A stretch of DNA of 45,745 bases from positions 1 through 45,745 of the forward strand of contig JAGCAH010000223.1 in assembly GCA_017652805.1 (NCBI GenBank). Direction: 5' to 3'. Positions 17,642 to 25,537 of the stretch are shown here, in pieces; the first letter of the stretch is position 1; every line of letters starts with the position of its first letter. The notes beneath the pieces are model-generated. The model made no database searches and was not told where the DNA came from. It worked only from the letters and a program-made list of their open reading frames with translations. The stretch is from Thermoguttaceae bacterium. Its GTDB lineage: Bacteria > Planctomycetota > Planctomycetia > Pirellulales > Thermoguttaceae. Position numbers and translations under genes: made by a program.

Positions 17642-19156
17642 ATGTCGAAAAAAATCATCGCGCACGATCTGGGAACCGGCGGGAACAAAGCGACCCTCTT
17701 TGACAGCGACGGGACGCTGATCGCCTCGGTCTTTGCCTCCTATCCGACGAACACTCCCGGCCCGAGTCTGATCGAGCAGAAGCCGGACGACTGGCTCCGG
17801 GCGGTCTCGGAGAGTACGCGGCAACTTCTGGCCGAAACAAAGACCGACCCGCGCGACGTGGCGGCGACGGCCATCTCGGGCCACAGTCTGGGAACCGTTC
17901 CGCTCGACAAAGACGGCAACCTGCTCCGCGAAGAGACGCCGATCTGGTCGGACCGCCGCGCCGAAGAAGAAGCGGCGGCGTTCTTCGAAAAGATCGACCC
18001 GACCGAGTGGTACATGACGACCGGAAACGGGTTTCCGGCGGCGCACTACACCGTCTTTAAGATTCTCTGGTTCCTGAAACACGAGCCGGAAATGATGCGG
18101 CGGGCCGACGTCGTTCTGGGCACGAAAGACTACATCAACTACCGCCTCTCTGGCATCCGCGCCACCGACCCGAGTTACGCATCGGGGTGCGGGGCGTACG
18201 ACCTCGAAAAGTGGGCGTATTCGGAGAAGCTCCTCGAAGCGACCGGGCTCGACCCGGCGCTCCTGCCGAAGATCGTCCCCTCGACTGAGCCGCTCGGCCC
18301 TCTGACCGACGAAGGGGCGCGGCTGCTGGGGCTGACTCCGGAGACCGTCGTCTGCTGCGGCGGGGTCGACAACTCGTGTATGGCGCTCGGAGCGGGCTCG
18401 TTCAAAAAGGGGCGCGTCTACACGTCGCTCGGCTCGTCGTCATGGATCGCGCTGTGCGACTCCCTCCCGACCCTCGACGTGGCGGCGAAGAGTTACGTCT
18501 TTACGCACGTCGTTCCCGGAATGTTCACCTCGGCGCTTTCGATCTTCTCGTCGGGTACGACGTTCCGCTGGGTTCGCGACCACTTCTGCCGCGATCTGGC
18601 CGCCGAGACCGAAAAGAGCGGCGCCGACGTCTACGACCTGATGACCGCCGAAGCCGCCCTCTCCCCGCCCGGCGCGCGCGGACTCCTCCTGAACCCCTCC
18701 TTCGCCGGCGGGACGATGCTCGACGCCAACCCGAACATGCGCGGCGGATTCGCCGGGCTTGACCTTTCGCACACGCGCGCCGACGTGATCCGCGCGACGA
18801 TGGAAGGGATCGCCATGAATATGCGCGCCGTGATGGAAGCGCTCAAAAAGATCGCCGTGACCGAAAAGAGCCTGATCGCCGTCGGCGGCGGGGCGAACTC
18901 GCCGCTCTGGCGTCAGATCTACGCCGACACGCTCAACATGGATCTTCTGCGGGTCAACATCGGGCAGAACGCCGCCTCGCTGGGGGCCGCCGCGCTGGCG
19001 TTCGTCGGAACGGGAATTTGGGATTCGTTCGATAAGATCGACGATCTGCTCCGCGCCGAAACCGCGGCCTCGCCGATTCCCGAAAATGTTGCCGTCTACG
19101 AAAAGGCGTATCAGCGGTTCCGCCGCTTCTCGGACGCGCTCGGCCGACTCGACTGA
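17642..19156 (+). CDS. FGGY-family carbohydrate kinase (xylulokinase-like)
   Basis: A 504-residue sugar kinase with the two-domain actin-like fold. It has the phosphate-1 loop HDLGTGGNKATLFD (residues 8-21), the IWSDRRAE sugar-domain motif, the catalytic Asp243 in GGVDNS, and the adenosine-site AVGGGANSPLWRQ near 415-428. The sequence is closest in style to xylulokinase, but FGGY substrate specificity cannot be called by eye. The start at 17642 is set by the promoter position; the ribosome site is weak (GAAAG). It ends 18 nt before the convergent dehydrogenase gene with no hairpin between. Confidence 0.9.
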   Translation: MSKKIIAHDLGTGGNKATLFDSDGTLIASVFASYPTNTPGPSLIEQKPDDWLRAVSESTRQLLAETKTDPRDVAATAISGHSLGTVPLDKDGNLLREETPIWSDRRAEEEAAAFFEKIDPTEWYMTTGNGFPAAHYTVFKILWFLKHEPEMMRRADVVLGTKDYINYRLSGIRATDPSYASGCGAYDLEKWAYSEKLLEATGLDPALLPKIVPSTEPLGPLTDEGARLLGLTPETVVCCGGVDNSCMALGAGSFKKGRVYTSLGSSSWIALCDSLPTLDVAAKSYVFTHVVPGMFTSALSIFSSGTTFRWVRDHFCRDLAAETEKSGADVYDLMTAEAALSPPGARGLLLNPSFAGGTMLDANPNMRGGFAGLDLSHTRADVIRATMEGIAMNMRAVMEALKKIAVTEKSLIAVGGGANSPLWRQIYADTLNMDLLRVNIGQNAASLGAAALAFVGTGIWDSFDKIDDLLRAETAASPIPENVAVYEKAYQRFRRFSDALGRLD

Positions 19157-19174
19157 CGCGCGCGGCGAAAAGAG

Positions 19175-20437
19175 CTACGCCCAGGCGTATTTCGGATTGA
19201 GCGCTTCGAGACCGCGGCAGATCCCTTTGACGCGTTCCGTTCCGACACTTTCCGCCCAGGGGAAGATTCCCCCTTTCGCTTCGGGAAACCCCAGTCCGCG
19301 CGTCAGGGCGCGGTCCGCCTCGCTCGGCCGGTCCACGATCCCGTCCCGCAGCGCGCGGCGCGCCTCGGTCAGCACCGCGCAGAAGACGCGCATCGTGATC
19401 ACCTCGTCGGAAATCCCTCTTCCGGAAAGCGCCAGATGCGCTCCCAGGGGAAAATCGGCTCCGCTTTCGGCCGACGGCGTCTGATGCCGCGCGCGCAGGG
19501 GGGCCAGGAGCGCGTCGAGGCTCGGATCGGCCTCGCCCTCGTCGGACCAGTTCCCCCGTCCCCTGTAAAGACGGAATCCCCGCCCGTTCTTCCGGCCGAG
19601 CCGGCCGTCATCGATCATCGCCGGCAGAAGGTCTCCCGACTGAATGTAATCGGGGAACGCCTTAAAAAAAGTCCAGCCGCTGTGCATCGTCACGTCGAGC
19701 CCGATCTCGTCCATGATCCGGAACGGGTCCATCTCCATTCCGAACGCGCGGCACGCCGCGGCGATCCGTTCGGGCGAAACCCCCTCGAGCAGAAGGGTCA
19801 TCGACTCTTCGAGATACGGATTCAGAAGGCGGTTGACCAGAAAACCGGGTCCGTCGGAAACAACGATCGGCTCTTTTTCAATGCGGCGCGCGGTCTCCTC
19901 GGCGCGGGCGATCGTTTCAACGTTCGTCCCTTCCCCCCGGATGATTTCGACCAGCGACCGCTTCCGAACCGGGTGGAAGAAATGGAATCCGCAGAACCGT
20001 CCGCCGGAAAAGTGTTTCGTTCCGTCCAGACCGCGGGCCAATTCGCCGATCCGGATCGTCGACGTGTTCGAAAGGAGGAGCTTTTCGCCGGTACAGACTT
20101 TGTCCAGGCCGCGGTAGAACTTCTGTTTCACCTTCGACTTTTCGACGATCGTCTCTAAGATGATTTCGGCGCGGTCCAGATCCGCCGCTTCGCCCGTGAC
20201 GGTAAAGAGGGCGGCGACCCGGCGGCGCGCCTCGGCGAGATCGTCCGAACTCGGCTCGGCCCGACCCGAGAGCTGGCAGGCCAATTCCGCGGTCAGACGT
20301 TCGGGCGCGGCGGTCCGCGCTTCGGCCGAAAGGTCGTAGAGGAGAACCGGAATCCCGGCGCGCAAAAACGCGGCGGCGATGGAACATCCCATCAGGCCGC
20401 CGCCGGCAATTCCGAGTGAAGTGGAAGGCGTTGTCAT
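19175..20437 (-). CDS. 3-hydroxyacyl-CoA dehydrogenase
   Basis: A 420-residue NAD-dependent dehydrogenase of beta-oxidation or related acyl-CoA metabolism. The N-terminal Rossmann motif is GIAGGGLMG (9-17). The catalytic pair is H152 (GFHFFHP, where most relatives have HFFNP) and E164 (LVEII). The SDGPGFLVNRLL segment opens the C-terminal 3HCDH domain. The extra length beyond about 300 residues is a second C-terminal helical repeat (from about 330). ATG at 20437 is preceded by GAGAGGGG. No thiolase, hydratase or ligase is adjacent, so the pathway is uncertain. Confidence 0.9.
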   Translation of the reverse strand: MTTPSTSLGIAGGGLMGCSIAAAFLRAGIPVLLYDLSAEARTAAPERLTAELACQLSGRAEPSSDDLAEARRRVAALFTVTGEAADLDRAEIILETIVEKSKVKQKFYRGLDKVCTGEKLLLSNTSTIRIGELARGLDGTKHFSGGRFCGFHFFHPVRKRSLVEIIRGEGTNVETIARAEETARRIEKEPIVVSDGPGFLVNRLLNPYLEESMTLLLEGVSPERIAAACRAFGMEMDPFRIMDEIGLDVTMHSGWTFFKAFPDYIQSGDLLPAMIDDGRLGRKNGRGFRLYRGRGNWSDEGEADPSLDALLAPLRARHQTPSAESGADFPLGAHLALSGRGISDEVITMRVFCAVLTEARRALRDGIVDRPSEADRALTRGLGFPEAKGGIFPWAESVGTERVKGICRGLEALNPKYAWA

Positions 20438-20460
20438 CGGAAAACCCCTCTCGGGGGGGA

Positions 20461-20488
20461 TTGCGAAAGGGAGAATGGGGGATATAAT
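20461..20488 (+). promoter_or_regulatory. Predicted tRNA-Gly promoter
   Basis: -35 TTGCGA (20461-20466), 16 bp, -10 TATAAT (20483-20488). The start site is about 38 nt before the mature tRNA 5' end. Confidence 0.65.
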
Positions 20489-20532
20489 GAATCTGTCAGT
20501 CGGGCGCCTTTCGGCGCGCGTCTGCCGCACTT

Positions 20533-20603
20533 GCGCCCTTAGTGTAGCGGTAACACGGCAGCTTCCCAAGCTGCAATTGTGGGTTCGACTCCCATAGGGC
20601 GCT
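20533..20603 (+). tRNA. tRNA-Gly (anticodon CCC)
   Basis: 71-nt cloverleaf. Acceptor GCGCCCT pairs with AGGGCGC, D stem GTGT/ACAC, anticodon stem GCAGC/GCTGC with loop TTCCCAA (anticodon CCC), T stem GTGGG/CCCAT with loop TTCGACT. Discriminator U; CCA is not encoded. It reads GGG codons. Confidence 0.96.
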
Positions 20604-20605
20604 CT

Positions 20606-20638
20606 GGCGCGGGGCTTAACGGTCCCGCGCCTTTTTTA
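20606..20638 (+). terminator. Intrinsic terminator after tRNA-Gly
   Basis: GGCGCGGG (20606-20613) pairs with CCCGCGCC (20624-20631), followed by six T. It begins three bases after the tRNA. Confidence 0.92.
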
Positions 20639-20651
20639 TCGGCGCGTCTCT

Positions 20652-23600
20652 TTACGCGCCGGGGCGCCGCATCCGACGACGCCGTCTCCGCGGCGCCTTG
20701 ATCCCGAAGAAGATCATATAGAGGATCGGAACCATAAAGAGGGTCAGGACGGTCGCGAAGATCAGCCCGAACATGATGGCGGTCGCCATCGAGCCGAAAA
20801 GCGGGTCGTCCAGAAGCGGGATCATCCCGACGATCACCGTCATCGCGGCGACGGTGACCGGCCTCATTCTTTCGACCGAGGCGTCGACGATCGCGTGATA
20901 CGGGTCGTCCCCCTTCTTCATTTCCTCATCGATCTGGTCCATCAGAACGACGCCGTTGCGCACCATCATTCCCAGCAGACTCATCGCGCCGATCAGCGCC
21001 ATGAACCCGAACGGTTTCCCCATGACGAGAAGCCCGAACGTGATCCCGATCGACGCCAGCGGGAAGGTGAGCATGATGATCAGCGGCTGACGAAGCCCGT
21101 TAAAGAGCATCACGACGATGATCGCCATAAAGACCAGGGCGATCGGGAGCTTGCTCATCAGAAAACCGGTCGCGATATCCGACTTCTCCTGCTGCCCTCC
21201 CCATTCGAGACGGTAGCCCGGAGGAAGGGGAATCGACTCGATCTGCGGCCTGACCTTATTCAGAAGCGCGGTCCACTCGACCCCGTCGGCGTCGGCGCCG
21301 ACGGTGATCGTCGGGATCCGGTTCCGATGGCGGATCAGCCCCTCTTCCCACTTGATTTCAAGATCGTCGGTCACCTCTTCCAGCGGAACGCTCGCCGGCG
21401 AGAAACCCCAGACAGGCGTGTTCCGCAGCGTATCGGTTCGATTCCGATCCGCCTCGGAAGCGCGGATTTTGATCGGCAGGAGGTTTTCGCCGTCGGCGTA
21501 AAGCCCCGCCGGAATCCCGACGGTCGCGCGGGTGAGCGCCAGCTGCATCTGCGCGCGCGAGATCAGACCCCGCTGTCCTTTCGCCTGGGAGAAGGCGGGG
21601 GACCAGGTCGGAACCTTCTGCCGCCAGTCGTCCCGCACGAATTTGGCGGTCGGCTCCTGACGGAGGATCTCTTTCGCCTGCTCGGCCAGCTCGCGCAGGA
21701 CCTCCGCGTCGGGCCCGCTGAACCGCGCTTCGAGTTCGAGTTTGGTGGTCGGGCCGAGCGCGAACCGCTGGGTCCGCGACTCCGCCTGCGGGAAGTTCGT
21801 CTTGATCCAGTCCTCGGTCGGCTTTAAGAGTTTGGTGACGTCGCCGACCGTCTCGGTGTTGACGACCAGCTGACCGTAGGAGGTGTTGTTCAGTTCCGGT
21901 TCATACGGCAGATAGAACCGGGGGGGACCGGCACCCAGGAACGAGGCGACGTTGGCCACGCCCGGCTGCGACATCAGGTACTCTTCGATTTGCGCCACGT
22001 CCTTTTCGACCGCGTTGACCGAACTCCCTTCGGGGAGCCAGTAGTCGACCATGAACTGCGTGCGGATGGTGCGCGGGAAGAAGATCTGCGGCACCTTGGT
22101 GAACCCGTAGCCCCCCAGAATCAGCAGGCACAGGAACCCCAGGAGGGCAACGGTCTTATGGCGCAGATTCAACTCGAGCAGACCGCGGTAGAAGCGGTGT
22201 ACCGGCCCGGAGTGGGGGTCTTTCGGCGCACCCTCTTTCGGCCGGACGAAAATGTAGTACAGAACCGGCGTCTGGAGCATCGCGATGAACCAGCTGATCA
22301 TCAGCGAGATCGCCAGCACGATGAAGATGTCTTTCGCGTATTCGCCCGTCACGTCGGGGGAGAGGTAAATCGGCAGGAAGGCGAGCGCCCCGACGATCGT
22401 CGCGCCCAGCAGCTGATTCGCCGCGCGGTGAGCCCCTTCGATACACGCCTGGGTACGTTCCATTCCCCGCTGCATCCGGACCAGGATCAGGTCGCCGACC
22501 ACGACGGCGTCGTCGACCAGAATCCCCAGTGCGATGATGAACGCGCCGAGCGAGGTCCGCTGGAGGATGATCCCCATCGGCGCCAGAACGCAGAGGGTTC
22601 CCAGAATGACCAGCAGCAGGCTGGAGGTGATCAAAAGGCCGCTCCGCCACCCCATCGCGATCATCACGACGAAGGTGACGATGATAATTGCCTCGCGCAG
22701 GTTTTTCGTGAACGCGTGAATCGCCACGTTGACGTTATCCGGCTGATAGCTGACCGTGTCGATGTGATACCCGGCGGGATACGTTTTCATGATCTCGCCG
22801 ATCCGCTCGTGCACCTCTTCCCCCATGGCGATCACGTCGCCGTTCGGAACGGGGGAAAGGGCGAGGACGACGGCGCGCTGGCCGTTGATCCGCATCACCT
22901 TCGACGGTTCGTCGACGGCGACGCGCCGGACGGTGGCGACGTCTTTCAGGCGGATCTGACGGGTTCCCTTTCCATTGTTGGCGCTCAGACGTTCGAGAAT
23001 CGGGTTCGGGTTATCCCCCGAGGCGGCCAGCTGAATGAGACCCGCCGCGTCGATCCCGTCGGGGATGATCACGTTTTCGATCTCCTCGATCGACTCGAAC
23101 GCGCCGGACGGATTGATGCGGATCCTCTCGCCCGAGATGCTCATCTCACCCGCCTTGACCTTCAGGTTCTGAGCGGCCAGCGCCCAGTAGACGACCATCG
23201 GATGAACCGAAAGTTCGGACATCTTCGCCTGCGAGAACTCGATTTCGATCTGTTCTTCGGGGAGTCCCCACAGGACGATCCGTTTCACTTCCGGCACGAG
23301 GAGAAGCTGTTTCTGAACATCTTTCGCGGCGTCGCGCAGTTCGGCGTCGGTATAGCCGTCGGCGGTCAGTGCCAGGACGATCCCGTAGACCTCGCCGAAA
23401 TCGTCGTTGACAATCGGCGTGATCGTCTCGGGAGGGAGTTTCAGCGCGGCGATATCGATCTTATTCCGCAGTTCGGTCCACGCCTTATCGATATTTTCGG
23501 TCGGGAACGTTTCGAGAAGATCGACGAAGACGATCGACATTCCCGGTCTCGAAAGGGCGCGGCTCGTCTTGAACCCCTTGATCTGCTGCGCCGCCTCTTC

Positions 23601-23798
23601 GATCACGCTGGTGACGTTGTTGGCGACGTCTTCCGGCGAGGCGCCGGGATAGAGGGTGATGACCACCGCCGTCTTCACGGTAAACTCGGGGTCTTCGAGC
23701 CGTCCCATCGTGAAGTAGGAGTAGATCCCGCCGACGATGAGCAGAAAGACACAGAATCCGATCACGGTTCGGTGATGAACGGCATATTTTGGAAGCAT
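20652..23798 (-). CDS. RND efflux pump inner-membrane permease (AcrB-like)
   Basis: A 1048-residue proton-driven transporter of the RND superfamily, working with the adaptor just upstream and a TolC-like channel. It has an N-terminal TM1 (RTVIGFCVFLLIVGG), two large periplasmic porter domains, and the TM4 acidic pair in LVDDAVVVGD near residue 425. The TM10 region reads VRNGVVLMDQ, with Arg where AcrB has Lys940. The length is typical. The HAE-type porter could export drugs, solvents or lipids; the substrate is unknown. It starts 54 nt after the adaptor gene with a GAGAGG ribosome site. Confidence 0.94.
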   Translation of the reverse strand: MLPKYAVHHRTVIGFCVFLLIVGGIYSYFTMGRLEDPEFTVKTAVVITLYPGASPEDVANNVTSVIEEAAQQIKGFKTSRALSRPGMSIVFVDLLETFPTENIDKAWTELRNKIDIAALKLPPETITPIVNDDFGEVYGIVLALTADGYTDAELRDAAKDVQKQLLLVPEVKRIVLWGLPEEQIEIEFSQAKMSELSVHPMVVYWALAAQNLKVKAGEMSISGERIRINPSGAFESIEEIENVIIPDGIDAAGLIQLAASGDNPNPILERLSANNGKGTRQIRLKDVATVRRVAVDEPSKVMRINGQRAVVLALSPVPNGDVIAMGEEVHERIGEIMKTYPAGYHIDTVSYQPDNVNVAIHAFTKNLREAIIIVTFVVMIAMGWRSGLLITSSLLLVILGTLCVLAPMGIILQRTSLGAFIIALGILVDDAVVVGDLILVRMQRGMERTQACIEGAHRAANQLLGATIVGALAFLPIYLSPDVTGEYAKDIFIVLAISLMISWFIAMLQTPVLYYIFVRPKEGAPKDPHSGPVHRFYRGLLELNLRHKTVALLGFLCLLILGGYGFTKVPQIFFPRTIRTQFMVDYWLPEGSSVNAVEKDVAQIEEYLMSQPGVANVASFLGAGPPRFYLPYEPELNNTSYGQLVVNTETVGDVTKLLKPTEDWIKTNFPQAESRTQRFALGPTTKLELEARFSGPDAEVLRELAEQAKEILRQEPTAKFVRDDWRQKVPTWSPAFSQAKGQRGLISRAQMQLALTRATVGIPAGLYADGENLLPIKIRASEADRNRTDTLRNTPVWGFSPASVPLEEVTDDLEIKWEEGLIRHRNRIPTITVGADADGVEWTALLNKVRPQIESIPLPPGYRLEWGGQQEKSDIATGFLMSKLPIALVFMAIIVVMLFNGLRQPLIIMLTFPLASIGITFGLLVMGKPFGFMALIGAMSLLGMMVRNGVVLMDQIDEEMKKGDDPYHAIVDASVERMRPVTVAAMTVIVGMIPLLDDPLFGSMATAIMFGLIFATVLTLFMVPILYMIFFGIKAPRRRRRRMRRPGA

Positions 23799-23852
23799 AA
23801 CCGTCTGCCTCTCTTTGTGGGTAATTGATTCGTGATTGAGGATTGTGCGTAA

Positions 23853-25157
23853 CTACTCGGTGCGGACCAGTTCCCCTTCGGCGAGGAAACGCGCGCCGGC
23901 GCCGACGATCTTTTCACCCCCCGAAAGGCCGTCTTCCACGACCGCGCCCTCTTCGGTAAAGGTCTTGATATGCACCGGATGGCGTTCGACCCGCATCTGG
24001 TCGTTGATGACCCAGACCGCCGACTCGTTCTCGCCCGACCCTTCCGCGGCGGGAATCAGCGCCGCCGAGGGAAGGACGATCGTCGAGGAGTTCCCGCGGA
24101 GCGTGAGTTCGGCGCTGCCGGTCATTCCGGGCAGGATTTCAGCTTCCGAGCCGGTTTCGGGGGTGGTTCCCCGTTCGATGACGATCGTCAGCGGATACGA
24201 GAGTCCCTTCTGCCGGACCGTCTGGCCGATCTCCTTCACCGAGGCCGCGAAGGTCACGCCCGGCATTGAGGGGAACGTGCAGCTGATCGACTCGATATCA
24301 TTCTGACGCAGGACGATCTCTTCGGAGACGTTCAGCGTCGCCTCGATCCGGTCGGTGTTGACCAGTTCCAGAACCGCGATCCCCGGCGCGACCGTTTCGT
24401 AATTGTCAAAGAACTTCTGCGAGATGAACCCGTTAAACGGCGCTTTCAGCTCGGTATCGGCGAGTTTGTTCTGCGCCAGGTTCAGCTCGATTTTCAGCCC
24501 GGCGATCTTCGCCTCCATCGCCTGGATCTCTTCGGGGCGGGAACCGGTCGTCGCCTTGTTATATTGCTGACGCAGGGCGTCCAGCTGCGCCTGCGCGCCG
24601 TTGGCGGTCGTCTCGGCCATATCGTACTGCGCCTGCGAGGCGGTCCCGTCGCGGCGGAGATTTTCCATTCGATTGAGCTGCGTCTTGGCGTTGGCGGCGG
24701 CGGTCTCGGCGGCGCGGAGCTGCGCTTCGAGCGCGGCGACGTCTTCGACCCGCGCCCCGGTCTTCATCGCCGTCAGGCCGGCGTTGGCCTCGTTGATCCC
24801 CTGTTCAAACCGCTGAACCGCCAGTTTGTAGTCGCGCGGGTCGAGTCGGGCGACGACTTCCCCCTCACTGACCTTCTTCCCCAGGATCGGGTCGAATTCA
24901 TGGAGCTGACCCGGCACGCGGAACGAAAGGCGCGCCGACTGCCCCTCTTTGGTAAAAAGGGGGAACGAACGGACTTCGGTGTTCCGCTCGCCGGGAATCG
25001 AGAGGACCCGAACCAGAATCGGATCGGTCGGAACCGATTCGACCGGAGCCGCCTTTCGGCATCCCGCGCAAAGGAGGACGCCGAGTCCGACGACGCCGAG
25101 GGTCAGAAGATAGCGCTGTTTGCGATAAAAGGGTTCGCGACCGCGTCTGCCTGTCAT
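23853..25157 (-). CDS. RND efflux periplasmic adaptor (HlyD/AcrA-type membrane fusion protein), probable lipoprotein
   Basis: A 434-residue adaptor. It has a hydrophobic N-terminal segment (about 15-32) ending LLCAGC, whose last Cys is a plausible though non-ideal lipidation site. A lipoyl-like half-motif (GQLHEFDPILGKKVSEGEVVARLD) is followed by a long Ala/Gln-rich coiled-coil hairpin (about 115-235). The second lipoyl half reads KLADTELKAPFNGFIS, and beta-barrel and membrane-proximal domains complete it. ATG at 25157 has AGGAG 5 nt upstream, which decides the start. First gene of the pump operon; its control region holds a possible leader peptide. Confidence 0.93.
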   Translation of the reverse strand: MTGRRGREPFYRKQRYLLTLGVVGLGVLLCAGCRKAAPVESVPTDPILVRVLSIPGERNTEVRSFPLFTKEGQSARLSFRVPGQLHEFDPILGKKVSEGEVVARLDPRDYKLAVQRFEQGINEANAGLTAMKTGARVEDVAALEAQLRAAETAAANAKTQLNRMENLRRDGTASQAQYDMAETTANGAQAQLDALRQQYNKATTGSRPEEIQAMEAKIAGLKIELNLAQNKLADTELKAPFNGFISQKFFDNYETVAPGIAVLELVNTDRIEATLNVSEEIVLRQNDIESISCTFPSMPGVTFAASVKEIGQTVRQKGLSYPLTIVIERGTTPETGSEAEILPGMTGSAELTLRGNSSTIVLPSAALIPAAEGSGENESAVWVINDQMRVERHPVHIKTFTEEGAVVEDGLSGGEKIVGAGARFLAEGELVRTE

Positions 25158-25313
25158 TTTAACTCCTGAATCTTCAGTGCCCCCGTGGGGGAAAAGAGGA
25201 AATTTCCCGCGAAAACGCAACGCCTCCGCGGTTTCATAGCCAGTAAATAATGCGGGCGGTTCGCCGAAAGAACGCACCTTGTCGGAAAGTATCGGCAAAC
25301 TAAAAGTATCAAT

Positions 25314-25329
25314 ATCCCGAAAAAGGGAT
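25314..25329 (-). promoter_or_regulatory. Inverted repeat in the efflux-operon leader
   Basis: ATCCC (25314-25318) and GGGAT (25325-25329) flank GAAAAA. It lies immediately after the stop of the possible leader peptide, so it may act as a leader hairpin. Confidence 0.35.
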
Positions 25330-25333
25330 TTTA

Positions 25334-25372
25334 TCAGAAAACCGCCGTTTTAATCCAGTTCAATTTGTCCAT
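25334..25372 (-). CDS. Possible 12-residue leader peptide of the efflux operon
   Basis: ATG at 25370-25372 is preceded by a good AAGGA ribosome site 7 nt upstream and encodes MDKLNWIKTAVF before a TGA. It lies about 180 nt upstream of the adaptor start, on the same strand, and ends just before a short hairpin. Such an arrangement recalls translation-coupled leader regulation, but a 12-codon reading frame can arise by chance. No homologue is known to me. Confidence 0.3.
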   Translation of the reverse strand: MDKLNWIKTAVF

Positions 25373-25441
25373 CTTACTTTCCTTCTCCAAAAGATCAGAA
25401 AGATTCCCCCCTTTTTTGTGAAGTGAAGGATACGATTTTAA

Positions 25442-25482
25442 CGATTATAGTGATAATCGCGGATACTCCGCCTATGCGGAAT
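25442..25482. promoter_or_regulatory. Divergent efflux promoter/operator region with nested palindromes
   Basis: CGATTAT (25442-25448) and ATAATCG (25453-25459) form a perfect 7-bp dyad with a 4-nt spacer. It contains a minus-strand TATAAT (25444-25449) and an overlapping plus-strand TATAGT (25446-25451). Directly beside it, GCGGA / TCCGC / GCGGA make two overlapping dyads. The -35 boxes are poor on both strands, which is usual at regulated promoters. The regulator is not encoded nearby. Confidence 0.5.
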
Positions 25483-25537
25483 AATCCCGTTTTCCGAAGT
25501 TTACCAACTTCAATGTTTCAAAGGAGTGAGACTCTCT

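Noticed and set aside
21990-23828. 612-codon plus-strand open frame opposite the RND permease
   Set aside because: The composition (Asp/Arg/His-rich, no motifs) is that of a shadow; the minus-strand permease has full family motifs.
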